A stretch of 64,000 bases of DNA, taken from UBA940 sp964464465 (GTDB lineage: Bacteria > Bacteroidota > Bacteroidia > Bacteroidales > Rikenellaceae). Position numbers and translations under genes: made by a program. Below, piece after piece: positions 26,735 through 35,456 of the stretch (position 1 is its first letter; the number at the start of each line of letters is the position of its first letter). The stretch covers positions 1 through 64,000 of the forward strand of contig CAYXGF010000001.1 in assembly GCA_964464465.1 (NCBI GenBank), written 5' to 3'. A model generated the notes under the pieces. It did not search any database. It was not told the origin of the DNA and was given only the letters and a program-made list of their open reading frames with translations.

Positions 26735-26773
26735 CGACCGGATTTCACCATACATGGAATCCGGTCGTTTTTT
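26735..26773. terminator. Bidirectional terminator between XRE gene and recN
   Basis: A perfect 10-bp stem (26735-26744 with 26758-26767, CGACCGGATT arms) is followed by six T on the plus strand. It lies between the convergent XRE and recN genes. Confidence 0.88.
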
Positions 26774-26805
26774 CAGATTAACGAGCTGTCACACTTACAG
26801 CCGGT

Positions 26806-28452
26806 CTATCTGTCACCCAGCAGATTTTCGGCCTGGCGAAGGGCTGCATCCGTAATATCGCTTCCGCTCAGCATCTTGGCTATTTCCTCGACTCGGCGCC
26901 CTCTGTCGAGCATCTCGATGCCGGTCTTTCCGTCCTGCTTATAGACTCTGAAATGCCGGTCGCCCTTGCCGGCAACCTGCGGCAGATGCGTAATATTGAT
27001 AATCTGGCAGCCGCGGCTCATCTCGTTTATAATCTCGCCCATCGCGTCGGCCACTCTGCCCGACACTCCGGTATCTATCTCGTCGAATATCACCGTCTCG
27101 ATACCCGCACGGCCTGCCGACAAGGCTTTCAACGCAAGCATCACACGCGAAATCTCACCTCCCGAGGCAATCTTCTCTATCGGCCGCGGCTCCATGGTAC
27201 GGTTTGCCGAGAACAGGAAACGCACATCGTCCCCTCCGTCCTGTTTCAACGACTGGCGAGGCGTCACGGAGACACAGAAACGCACATCCTCCATCCCGAG
27301 CCTGCGCAACAGCGAGACAACCTGACTCTCTATTACAGGGGCAGCGGCAGTACGGTTTCCGCTTATGGCGGCGGCAAGCTCCGCAGCACCGGCTTCGAGC
27401 TGCATCCGTCTGTTTTCCATCTCGGCAATCTGCTCCTCACATGAATCGACGGCAGACAGACGCGCCTCGAAATCATGTTGCAGTTCGATAAGTTCCCCGA
27501 CAGTACGGACTCCGTGTTTCTGCTGCAAGGCATAAATCAAATCCAGACGCCGCGAGACCTGTTCCAGACGCTCCGGGTCCGACTCCACACGCTGTGCCTC
27601 GCTCTCGGCTTCCCGTTGCAGGTCCCGCAGTTCGAGTATCACTGAGGAGAGTCTGTCAGCCATCTCCACACCCTTCGCATAATGCTCCCTGCAAGCGACG
27701 AACGAGTTGTAATATGTTTTAAGCATCGACAGCACGCCAGTCTCATCCTGAGACAGTCCGTAAACAGTCTGTTCCAATGCCTCACGGATTGTATCCGCGC
27801 CCGTAAGCTCTCCGAGCAACTCCTCGCAACGCTCCTGTTCGCCCTCGGCAAGCGCCGCGGCAGTGAGTTCCTGAACCTGAAAACGCAGATATTCGGCATC
27901 GCGGGCACCCTGGGCTGCCTGCTGCCGCAGCTTTTCGAGATTGCGGCGTACCGAACCAAGCTCCGCGAACACGGCGCGATACTGCGACAGCAACTCCTCG
28001 TGTCCGGCTACCGAATCCACGACACCGATTCGGAAATCGTCCTCACGAATAAGAAGATTCTGATGCTGGGAATGTATATCTATAAGTCTGCCGCCTATCT
28101 GACGCAGCACAACGAGCGACACCGGCAAATCATTGACATACGCACGGCTCTTGCCCGAAGCGTTCACAACGCGGCGAATCGTCGTGGTGGCGGAAAAATC
28201 CAGGTCGTTCTGCTCGAAGAACTCTTCCAATTGCAGACCGGCGACATCGAAAACACCTTCGATGACACAGTTTCTGCCGCCGTCCATCTGAACGCCCGAC
28301 TCGGCCTTGTCGCCCAGAAGCAGCCCCACGGCCCCGAGCAGAATGGACTTTCCGGCCCCGGTCTCTCCGGTGATTATATTCAGTCCCGTCCCGAAATCCA
28401 TTTCGAGACTCTCTATCAAAGCATAATTTTCAACCGACAGATGACGAATCAT
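26806..28452 (-). CDS. recN: DNA repair protein RecN
   Basis: A 548-residue SMC-like ATPase acting in double-strand break repair on the nucleoid. Walker A is GETGAGKS near residue 30. The mid region (~150-360) is a coiled coil. The ABC signature region appears as KIASGGEISRVMLALK, and Walker B as TVIFDEIDTGVSG. Its start lies inside the end of coaBC (23-bp overlap). It is last in the leftward bamD-rpoZ-coaBC-recN unit. Confidence 0.94.
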   Translation of the reverse strand: MIRHLSVENYALIESLEMDFGTGLNIITGETGAGKSILLGAVGLLLGDKAESGVQMDGGRNCVIEGVFDVAGLQLEEFFEQNDLDFSATTTIRRVVNASGKSRAYVNDLPVSLVVLRQIGGRLIDIHSQHQNLLIREDDFRIGVVDSVAGHEELLSQYRAVFAELGSVRRNLEKLRQQAAQGARDAEYLRFQVQELTAAALAEGEQERCEELLGELTGADTIREALEQTVYGLSQDETGVLSMLKTYYNSFVACREHYAKGVEMADRLSSVILELRDLQREAESEAQRVESDPERLEQVSRRLDLIYALQQKHGVRTVGELIELQHDFEARLSAVDSCEEQIAEMENRRMQLEAGAAELAAAISGNRTAAAPVIESQVVSLLRRLGMEDVRFCVSVTPRQSLKQDGGDDVRFLFSANRTMEPRPIEKIASGGEISRVMLALKALSAGRAGIETVIFDEIDTGVSGRVADAMGEIINEMSRGCQIINITHLPQVAGKGDRHFRVYKQDGKTGIEMLDRGRRVEEIAKMLSGSDITDAALRQAENLLGDR

Positions 28453-29671
28453 GACAGCAAGACCAATGTTTATTGTTTACCGTTTTACGGATACGCTCTA
28501 TCTCGTCCACTATACGACAGGCCGCCTGTCTCTTGTCTTCAAGCGGGAAATCGCGTCTGCCCGAGCCGTCGATAAACGATATTTTGTTTGTTCCCGTTCC
28601 GAAACAGGCTCCCTTGTCACGAAGCGAATTGAGGACTATGAAATCGAAATTCTTGCGCACCAGCTTCTCTGTCGCATTCTCCTGCTCATGGTCGCTCTCC
28701 AACGCGAACCCCACAAGTATGCGGCCGTTCTTGCGCTGACCGAGACTCGCGGCAATATCGCGCGTGCGACACAGACGGATGCACATGTCGTCGTCGCTCT
28801 TTTTCAGTTTCGTATCGCTCACTTGCAGCGGCGTATAATCCGCCACGGCAGCGCACATCACAGCACCGTCCGCCGCTTCGAACGCTTCGAGCGTCTTCTC
28901 GTACATCTGCCCGGCAGACAACACATCCACCCGCTTCACACCCGCAGGCGTCGGAAGCGACGTCCGGCCGCTGACAAGAGTCACGGCCGCCCCGCGCGAT
29001 GCAAGAACGGCGGCAATGGAATATCCCATCGTTCCGGTCGAATGGTTCGAGATGAAACGCACCGGGTCTATACTCTCCACGGTAGGTCCCGCAGTAACGA
29101 CAAAACTCGTTCCGGCCAGCGGGCCGCCTTTCGAGAAAAACAGTTCCAGACTGTCGGCTATATCCTCCGGTTCGGCCATACGACCCTTGCCGTCCAGACC
29201 GCTGGCAAGCTCTCCCGAGGCAGGCTCTATGACATGCACGCCAGCCCCCCGCAAAGATTTCAGATTGGCCTGCGTCGTGCTGTGGGCATACATGTCCAAA
29301 TCCATCGCCGGAGCGACGAATACATCGCACTTGGCCGAAAGATATGTTGTAAGCAGCAGATTGTCGGCAACCCCCGCAGCCATCTTCGCAAGCGTATTGG
29401 CCGTCGCCGGAGCGACAAGAAAGACATCGGCCCACTGTCCGAGCGAGACGTGACTGTTCCACTCGCCGTTTTCGGGATTGAAGAACTCGACGAGTATAGG
29501 ATTGCGGCTGAGGGTGGCCATCGTAAGCGGAGTGATGAACTGTTTGGCCAGAGGCGTCATCACGACCTTCACCTCCGCTCCGCGCTTAACCAGAAGACGG
29601 GTCAGCACGGCCGCCTTGTATGCGGCTATGCTACCCGTTACGCCCAGTAATATGTGTTTGCCTTCAAGCAT
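28430..29671 (-). CDS. coaBC: Bifunctional phosphopantothenoylcysteine synthetase/decarboxylase
   Basis: A 413-residue enzyme for two steps of coenzyme A synthesis. The N-terminal CoaC flavodoxin-like half has GVTGSIAAYKA, the NSHVSLGQWAD catalytic His segment and VAPAMDLDMY. The C-terminal CoaB half has VTAGPTVESIDPVRFISNHS and the KKSDDD nucleotide-binding Lys region. ATG 29671 is chosen over an upstream start because it begins directly at the CoaC fold. In many Bacteroidota a DUF4835 gene lies between coaBC and recN; here the two overlap and it is absent (recalled comparison, not checked). Confidence 0.94.
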   Translation of the reverse strand: MLEGKHILLGVTGSIAAYKAAVLTRLLVKRGAEVKVVMTPLAKQFITPLTMATLSRNPILVEFFNPENGEWNSHVSLGQWADVFLVAPATANTLAKMAAGVADNLLLTTYLSAKCDVFVAPAMDLDMYAHSTTQANLKSLRGAGVHVIEPASGELASGLDGKGRMAEPEDIADSLELFFSKGGPLAGTSFVVTAGPTVESIDPVRFISNHSTGTMGYSIAAVLASRGAAVTLVSGRTSLPTPAGVKRVDVLSAGQMYEKTLEAFEAADGAVMCAAVADYTPLQVSDTKLKKSDDDMCIRLCRTRDIAASLGQRKNGRILVGFALESDHEQENATEKLVRKNFDFIVLNSLRDKGACFGTGTNKISFIDGSGRRDFPLEDKRQAACRIVDEIERIRKTVNNKHWSCCHDSSSVG

Positions 29672-29757
29672 ACGGATTCCTTGTCTGTTTACATGCCGCT
29701 CCGCAGAACACTGCATGCGTGCACTGCGGAACACACACCTCGGACCGGCGGCCCCGA

Positions 29758-30090
29758 CTACTTCTCGGATGCAGCGCCGTCCGGCTCGCGGAAATAGACC
29801 TCGCCGTCCAGAAACTCCTCGGTGGCGATTATGACCGGTTTGGGAAGCCGCTCGTAATAGCGCGATATCTCTATCTGCTCGCGGTTCTCGAAGGTCTCTT
29901 CCAGAGAATCCTGCGTAGTGGAGAAGTCTTCGAGTTTGCTGACAAGCTCCTGCTTCATTTCCGAGGCAATCTGGTTGGCACGTTTGGCTATAATAGCCAA
30001 CGATTCGTAAACATTACCGGTAGGTGCGTCTATATCCACCAATTTACGTGTTACCGTATTGTTTGGGATATTACTTTTTTTCAGTTCCAT
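29758..30090 (-). CDS. rpoZ: RNA polymerase omega subunit, Bacteroidota type
   Basis: A 110-residue protein resembling the Bacteroidota omega/Rpb6-like subunit that stabilises RNA polymerase. The first half carries NVYESLAIIAKRANQIASEM, equivalent to the omega helix that clamps the beta-prime C-terminus. The second half is an acidic extension with KPVIIATEEFLDG. It overlaps the end of bamD by 20 bp and precedes coaBC, the usual order in this phylum. Confidence 0.85.
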   Translation of the reverse strand: MELKKSNIPNNTVTRKLVDIDAPTGNVYESLAIIAKRANQIASEMKQELVSKLEDFSTTQDSLEETFENREQIEISRYYERLPKPVIIATEEFLDGEVYFREPDGAASEK

Positions 30091-31030
30091 TGAACAATAT
30101 GTTTTCGTTTTTGATTATATCCTGCTCCTGCTGCGGAATATCCTGTCGGGCTATGAAACTCTTGGCCTCGTCATAAATCTTTTTCAGCTCCTTGGAGTAT
30201 TCGCTGTCCGGGAATTCCGACACAAAGTTATAGTAATAGTCCATCAATGTCAAATAGCGGTCCTTCTGCAACGATACGTAAGAGTTTCTGGAAAGCAGAT
30301 ACTGCGATTTGAGCATGAGATACATGGCTTCCTTGCGGTGCGCCGAGGCCGGATACTTGTCCAGAGCGTTCTGCAACGCCACGACAGCAGACTTGTACTT
30401 GCCTATGGTATAGTACAGCTTCGCGTTTTCGAAAGTCTTGTCGTGCAGCTTGTTCATGAGCTCCTGTTTCTTTTCGAGCAGCGAGGCGCGCTTGTCCGAG
30501 GCAGGATACCGTTCCAGATACTCGTTGATGGCGATGATTGCCTGCATCGATGTGGCCTGGTCGCGCTGCGGGTCGGGCGACAGGTAGTAGAAACCCAGCG
30601 CATACATGTACTCGACATGCTCTATGAACACGCTGGACGGAAAGCGCTTGCGGAATATGTCGCACGCAGTGCTGCTGGCATCGAAGTAACCGCCCTTGTA
30701 GAGCGACGCCGCAGTGTAGTATGCTACCGAGTCCTCGCGCGGAGTACCGACATATACCGGCGCGAGCTGTTCCAGAAGCGTGCCCGCCTTCTGATAATTG
30801 CCGGCCGAGTTCTTGTCCGAACCCTTCTTGGTCGCGTAATAATACTCCAAAGCCCTCTTGTATTTCAGGTCGTAGTCCATACTTTTCAGCAGACGGTTGT
30901 AGCTTACGGGCTTTTCCTGCTTCGGTTTTTTCGCTTTCTGTCCACCGGCCGCAAAGACGCGCTGCCCGCCGAAAGCGAGCATCGCCGCAGCCAGAGTCAC
31001 GGAGACGAGTAGATGACGGAAACTGTTCAT
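30071..31030 (-). CDS. bamD: Outer membrane assembly factor BamD-like protein
   Basis: A 319-residue TPR-repeat protein of the BAM complex that folds beta-barrels into the outer membrane. The family start NRLLKSMDYDLKYKRALEYY is followed by tetratricopeptide-like helices to ~300. BamD is normally a lipoprotein, yet the signal peptide here (about to VFAAG) contains no Cys, and neither does the upstream in-frame extension. This copy therefore appears to have lost the lipid anchor. The ATG at 31030 gives the clean signal peptide. It heads the bamD-rpoZ-coaBC-recN operon. Confidence 0.85.
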   Translation of the reverse strand: MNSFRHLLVSVTLAAAMLAFGGQRVFAAGGQKAKKPKQEKPVSYNRLLKSMDYDLKYKRALEYYYATKKGSDKNSAGNYQKAGTLLEQLAPVYVGTPREDSVAYYTAASLYKGGYFDASSTACDIFRKRFPSSVFIEHVEYMYALGFYYLSPDPQRDQATSMQAIIAINEYLERYPASDKRASLLEKKQELMNKLHDKTFENAKLYYTIGKYKSAVVALQNALDKYPASAHRKEAMYLMLKSQYLLSRNSYVSLQKDRYLTLMDYYYNFVSEFPDSEYSKELKKIYDEAKSFIARQDIPQQEQDIIKNENILFNGTEKK

Positions 31031-31110
31031 TAAATCTTTCTTTTTTAAGTCTGCGACCGGCAGCCGGACCGCAGGCGGTGACATTTACAGCGTAAGGCGC
31101 AAAAACCAAC

Positions 31111-31119
31111 GCAAAGTTA
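31111..31119 (-). promoter_or_regulatory. -7 promoter box of bamD operon
   Basis: TAACTTTGC on the minus strand matches TAnnTTTGC, 80 bp upstream of the bamD ATG. A TTTG that could serve as -33 lies at 31137-31140, 17 bp away, slightly closer than usual. The whole 31031-31347 gap holds this promoter and the divergent spt promoter and no gene. Confidence 0.7.
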
Positions 31120-31301
31120 CACATTTTTAACGACAGCAAAAAAAAATATATTGTTTTTTATCTCTCCGCCCGAAGCATCCGAGTCCCGTTTAAAAGCGTG
31201 CTCCGCAAACCGCGTCCCGGCCATCTAAGTATTTATACCCATTTATTTCGCCGCATATCGAAAACAGTTTCGGCGGCAGATGCTTTTCTGAAAGAAATTC
31301 G

Positions 31302-31310
31302 TATTTTTGC
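31302..31310 (+). promoter_or_regulatory. -7 promoter box of spt
   Basis: TATTTTTGC matches TAnnTTTGC and lies 37 bp upstream of the serine palmitoyltransferase ATG. Confidence 0.7.
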
Positions 31311-31347
31311 GTTTGTTTAGACAACACTCAAAAAATTCATTATAACA

Positions 31348-32649
31348 ATGGTTGACATCTTAGACAGACTCGAAAAAAACGCCGGAGGTCCTATCGGCAT
31401 GTACCAGAAGTACAGCCACGGATACTTCTCGTTTCCCAAACTCGAAGGCCCTATCGGCCCGCACATGACTTTCCGCGGAAAGCCGATGCTCAATTGGAGC
31501 CTCAACAACTATCTGGGACTCGCTAATCACCCCGAAGTGCGCGAGGCCGACGCAAAGGGTGCCGCCGACTACGGCATGGCCGCCCCGATGGGCGCCCGCA
31601 TGATGAGCGGACAGACCAAATATCACGAACAACTCGAACGCGAACTGGCGGCTTTCGTCGGCAAGGAGGACGCATTCCTTCTCAACTTCGGCTACCAGGG
31701 AATGATTTCCATAATCGACTGTCTGGTGACTCCGCGCGACGTCATCGTCTATGACGCCGAGGCTCACGCCTGTATCATCGACGGCATGCGCATGCACCGC
31801 GGCAAACGCTTCGTATTCGCACACAACGACATGGCTTCGCTGCGCAAACAGCTCGAACACGCCACCAAAGTGGCCGAGGAGAACCGCGGCGGTATCCTGG
31901 TGATTACCGAAGGCGTATTCGGCATGAAGGGCGACCTGGGCAAGCTCGACGAAATAGTGGCGCTCAAAAAGGAATTCAGCTTCAGACTCCTCGTGGACGA
32001 TGCCCACGGATTCGGAACAATGGGTCCCGGCGGACGCGGTACGGCCGCTCATTTCGGAGTAGTGGACGGAGTGGACGTGCTCTTCAACACATTCGCAAAA
32101 TCCATGGCCGGCATCGGCGCATTCGTCAGCTCGCACAAATGGCTCATCGACTTTTTGCGCTACAACATGCGTTCGCAGCTCTACGCCAAGAGCCTGCCTA
32201 TGCCGATNNNNNNNNNNCCGATGGTTATGGGTGCGCTCAAACGTCTCGACCTGATTCGCAAGCACCCCGAGTATCAGGAAAAACTCTGGACAATCACCCG
32301 CGCGCTGCAACAGGGATTCCGCGATAGAGGATTCGACATCGGAGGCACACTGTCGCCCGTAACGCCAGTGTATATGAAAGGCGGCGTCGAGGAGGCAACC
32401 AACATGGTCGTAGACCTGCGCGAGAACCACGCGCTGTTCTGCTCGATTGTGGTTTATCCCGTCATCCCGAAAGGCGAAATCATTCTTCGTATCATTCCTA
32501 CCGCATCGCACACCCTGGAAGACGTACAGTACACGCTCGACTGTTTCAGCTCCATCCGCAGCAAACTCCTCGCCGGCGAATACCAGAAACCGATGCCCAA
32601 CATGTCGGACATGCACTACGAGGAGGAACTCAGAAATTCTGAAAAATAA
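31348..32649 (+). CDS. spt: Serine palmitoyltransferase (contains artificial N gap)
   Basis: A PLP enzyme that condenses serine with an acyl thioester in the first step of sphingolipid synthesis, a hallmark of Bacteroidales. It belongs to the alpha-oxoamine synthase family: NNYLGLANHPEV near the start, LLVDDAHGFG (cofactor Asp and His) and TFAKSMAGIG (PLP Lys). Ten N at 32208-32217 interrupt it in the conserved region LPMP-MVMGALKR. Both flanks carry CCGAT, and deleting the ten N plus one CCGAT copy (15 bp) restores LPMPMVMG. So the gene is very likely intact, 428 residues rather than 433. Its TAA overlaps the next ATG. Confidence 0.93.
   Translation: MVDILDRLEKNAGGPIGMYQKYSHGYFSFPKLEGPIGPHMTFRGKPMLNWSLNNYLGLANHPEVREADAKGAADYGMAAPMGARMMSGQTKYHEQLERELAAFVGKEDAFLLNFGYQGMISIIDCLVTPRDVIVYDAEAHACIIDGMRMHRGKRFVFAHNDMASLRKQLEHATKVAEENRGGILVITEGVFGMKGDLGKLDEIVALKKEFSFRLLVDDAHGFGTMGPGGRGTAAHFGVVDGVDVLFNTFAKSMAGIGAFVSSHKWLIDFLRYNMRSQLYAKSLPMPXXXXPMVMGALKRLDLIRKHPEYQEKLWTITRALQQGFRDRGFDIGGTLSPVTPVYMKGGVEEATNMVVDLRENHALFCSIVVYPVIPKGEIILRIIPTASHTLEDVQYTLDCFSSIRSKLLAGEYQKPMPNMSDMHYEEELRNSEK
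32208..32217. other. Assembly gap (10 N) inside spt
   Basis: Ten unresolved bases flanked on both sides by CCGAT. The gap length is a conventional placeholder. The flanking duplication indicates two contig ends overlapping by 5 bp rather than missing sequence. Confidence 0.95.
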
Positions 32650-33428
32650 TGAAACGGTTACTCGTTTTTTCTCTGGCGGCCTTCATGGCGCTTGGCACGG
32701 CGGCGGCAAAACCGAAACCCAGAATCGTCGCGCACCGCGGATACTGGAACACGGAAAGTTCGGTGCAGAACTCGATAAGTTCGCTGCGCAATGCCATGAA
32801 CGCACCCCTGTTCGGCTCCGAGTTCGACGTCTGGATTACGGCCGATGACATACCGGTGGTATTCCACGACAGAAAGACGAAGAACGGACTGCAAATCGAG
32901 AAAGCCACACTTGCGCAGCTGCGCACGGAAGCCGAGAAGCTCCCCAACGGAGAGCCTATCCCGACGCTCGCAGAGTATCTGGAAGCATTCCGGCCTGCCG
33001 GAACCAAACTCGTTCTGGAAATCAAGACCCACTCCACACCCGAGCGCAACCGCCGGGCCGTGGAGCTGATTCTCGAAGAGGTCAGAAAAGCCGGAATAAA
33101 ACGCAAGAGCATAGAGTACATAGCCTTCGACTGGCAGATAACCGTCCAGCTGGCAGAAGCCGGCACCGGTTCGATGGTCTCATATCTCAACGGCGACAAG
33201 ACGCCCCGGGAACTCAAAGAAGCCGGCATAGACGGATTCGACTACTCGGTAGGCGTGCTCAAAAAGCATCCCGAATGGATTGAGGAGGCCAGAAAACTCA
33301 GGCTGAACACCAATGTCTGGACCGTCAGACCCGAAGACATGCAGCATTTCATCGACGCAGGCGTGAACTATATCACGACAGACTACCCGGCCGAACTGTT
33401 CCTGAAACTGAACAGCAAGAAGAAATAA
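32649..33428 (+). CDS. Exported glycerophosphodiester phosphodiesterase
   Basis: A 259-residue GDPD-fold enzyme (TIM barrel) that would hydrolyse glycerophosphodiesters or similar lipid headgroups. A Sec signal peptide (to GTAAA) is followed by the catalytic IVAHRGYW motif (His-Arg), the metal Glu/Asp pair in GSEFDVWIT, a second His in VVFHDRK and Glu in LVLEIKTH. The late VWTVRPEDM and YITTDYPAE complete the family pattern. Its ATG overlaps the spt stop (TAATG), so it is co-expressed with sphingolipid synthesis. Periplasmic turnover or remodelling of sphingolipid headgroups is an attractive inference. Confidence 0.9.
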   Translation: MKRLLVFSLAAFMALGTAAAKPKPRIVAHRGYWNTESSVQNSISSLRNAMNAPLFGSEFDVWITADDIPVVFHDRKTKNGLQIEKATLAQLRTEAEKLPNGEPIPTLAEYLEAFRPAGTKLVLEIKTHSTPERNRRAVELILEEVRKAGIKRKSIEYIAFDWQITVQLAEAGTGSMVSYLNGDKTPRELKEAGIDGFDYSVGVLKKHPEWIEEARKLRLNTNVWTVRPEDMQHFIDAGVNYITTDYPAELFLKLNSKKK

Positions 33429-33448
33429 CGAGTCATAACCTTAAAGGC

Positions 33449-33481
33449 AGAGGCGGAACGCGCATGCGTTCCGCCTCTTTC
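33449..33481. terminator. Terminator between GDPD and GH127 genes
   Basis: A perfect 13-bp stem (33449-33461 with 33466-33478) with loop GCAT, followed by TTTCC on plus. It separates convergent genes. Its stem core GAGGCGGAAC recurs at the 35427 hairpin. Confidence 0.85.
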
Positions 33482-33503
33482 CGTTGTCGGCAATCGCACC
33501 GGT

Positions 33504-35345
33504 CTACCCGGCATAATCGACCCACACCTTCATTCTGCCGGCCTGGCGGTTGTCCCATACATGATACGGTACGAACCTCAGACGACTGTCACCCGTGACA
33601 GCCTCGATAACCATCACACCGCCGAGCAGATTCTCGTCGAAGCGCTCCGTAAACTTCGTATCGGGAGTTATCACCGCATCGGCTATCTGCGCATTATCCG
33701 TCTCTTCAAGACAATACACAACCGGTCCGCGCATCACGGCTCTCTTGCCTACATTCGCCGCAACGCGCGGGTCTGCCTCGACAACACGCACCGGCATATC
33801 GAACGACACTTTGACCACATCGTCCTTTTTCCACGTCCGTTCTATTACGAGATAGCCGTCCTTCACCTCGGCCCTGTGACTGCCGTCGACCGAGTAGCTG
33901 TAATTGCTGCACCATTCGGGAATACGTATTTTAAGCGCGAAGTCGCATTTGCGCTGCGGTCTTACCATTATGCTCACATCGCCCGACCAGGGGAAACCGG
34001 CACTCTGCTCCACCGTCACCCTGCCGCAGGCCAAATCCACCGTCGTGCTGCTGCCGATGAACATGTTCACCCACAAGGCATCATCGGACACAGCATACAC
34101 ATAGTTGCCGACCGACGGAATGAAACGTGACAGGTTGCTCGGACAGCAAGCCGTACCGTACCACGGCCTGCGGTGATGATTGCCCGCCGATTCCAGCGGA
34201 TTCACATAGAAAAACCGGTCGCCCGAAAGCGATATGCCGGACAGCACGCCGTTGTAGATGCAGCGCTCCATGACATCGACATACCTTGCATTGCCGCTGA
34301 ACATGTTCAGACGCTGGTTCCAGTATACCATTCCTATGGCGGCGCACGTCTCGCAGTAGGCCTCGGCATTGGGCAGGTCGTACTGCTCGGTGAATCCCTC
34401 GTTCCGGCGCGACGAACCTATTCCTCCGGTGATATACATGCGCGTGCCCGTCACGTCGTCCCACAGACGGTTCATGGCGCCCAGATACTCGTCGCTGCCC
34501 GTCGCAGCCGCCACGTCAGCCATACCGGTGAACATGTACATGTCCCTGACGGCGTGGCCGCTGATATATTTCAAGTCCCGCACCGGATATTCATCCATAA
34601 AGTATCCCTTGCTCTGAATCGGCCATTTCACATGGTCGTGTCCGCGCTGCTCCAACAGCCAGTGCGCAAGGGTCAGATAACGCTTCTGCCCCGTCACTCT
34701 GTAAAGTTTCACCAGAGCAAGCTCTATCTCCTGGTGTCCCGGCACCCACACACGTTTGCCCTCGCCGAAAGTGGCGTCTATATGGTCGGCAAAACGAACG
34801 GCGGTTTTCAACAGCTTGTCCTTGCCGGTGGCGTTGCGGTACGCTATCGCGGCCTCTATAAGATGACCGGCACAGTACATCTCGTGCATCGTCATGTCGG
34901 TCCAGCGTTTGTCAAGGCCGTTTATTATATAATATGTCATCAGATAGCCGTCCGGCTGCTGCGCTGCGGCTATGACGTCGATGATTCTGTCCACACGCGC
35001 TTCCAGCTCGGCGTTAGGATTGTTGACCAGAGAGTATGCCACTCCCTCTATCATCTTGTAGACATCCGAATCATCATAGAATATGCCCTTGAACACACCC
35101 TGCTTCAATCCTGCGGCAACCTCGAAATTGTCTATGCGGGCGGTGTGTTTCTCGCACTGGTTTATACATGCATCGAGCGATACGGATGCCACTGTGTCGA
35201 GCTTCGGGGTCCAGAAAGCATCGTTAATAGCAACCCGGGAGAAATCTACCGGCAGGTTGCTCTCCAAAACACGGTCCTGCGCATAGAGACTGCTGCCGCA
35301 GAAGGCAAATGCGGCCATACAAAGACCGATGGCGGAATGTTTCAT
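33504..35345 (-). CDS. GH127-family glycoside hydrolase (beta-L-arabinofuranosidase type)
   Basis: A 613-residue exported protein with an N-terminal signal peptide (to SLYAQ). An (alpha/alpha)6 barrel spans about residues 30-430, then beta-sandwich domains. The zinc/catalytic residues known from the GH127 enzyme HypBA1 are recognisable: Glu and Cys in AYCETCAAIG, and adjacent Cys-Cys in YGTACCPSN. It probably releases L-arabinofuranose from plant or glycoprotein glycans in the periplasm. No SusC/D pair or other polysaccharide-utilisation genes are adjacent, so it is an orphan enzyme here. Substrate specificity within GH127 is not assured. Confidence 0.88.
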   Translation of the reverse strand: MKHSAIGLCMAAFAFCGSSLYAQDRVLESNLPVDFSRVAINDAFWTPKLDTVASVSLDACINQCEKHTARIDNFEVAAGLKQGVFKGIFYDDSDVYKMIEGVAYSLVNNPNAELEARVDRIIDVIAAAQQPDGYLMTYYIINGLDKRWTDMTMHEMYCAGHLIEAAIAYRNATGKDKLLKTAVRFADHIDATFGEGKRVWVPGHQEIELALVKLYRVTGQKRYLTLAHWLLEQRGHDHVKWPIQSKGYFMDEYPVRDLKYISGHAVRDMYMFTGMADVAAATGSDEYLGAMNRLWDDVTGTRMYITGGIGSSRRNEGFTEQYDLPNAEAYCETCAAIGMVYWNQRLNMFSGNARYVDVMERCIYNGVLSGISLSGDRFFYVNPLESAGNHHRRPWYGTACCPSNLSRFIPSVGNYVYAVSDDALWVNMFIGSSTTVDLACGRVTVEQSAGFPWSGDVSIMVRPQRKCDFALKIRIPEWCSNYSYSVDGSHRAEVKDGYLVIERTWKKDDVVKVSFDMPVRVVEADPRVAANVGKRAVMRGPVVYCLEETDNAQIADAVITPDTKFTERFDENLLGGVMVIEAVTGDSRLRFVPYHVWDNRQAGRMKVWVDYAG

Positions 35346-35426
35346 AAAATTTATCAGTTTTTACAGTTAATAATTTCACGCAATATACATAAAAAAAACA
35401 TCATGACAAAACAGACATATAAATGG

Positions 35427-35456
35427 AGCGAGGCGGAACAATCGTTCCGCCTCGCT
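35427..35456 (-). terminator. Hairpin terminator downstream of tsf
   Basis: A perfect 13-bp stem (35427-35439 with 35444-35456) and 4-nt loop lies between tsf and the GH127 gene. Its stem core is identical to that of the 33449 terminator. It is followed on minus only by a short T stretch. Confidence 0.7.

Noticed and set aside
30071..31084. bamD start at the upstream ATG to rescue a lipobox
   Set aside because: The extension contains no cysteine and does not form a better signal peptide.
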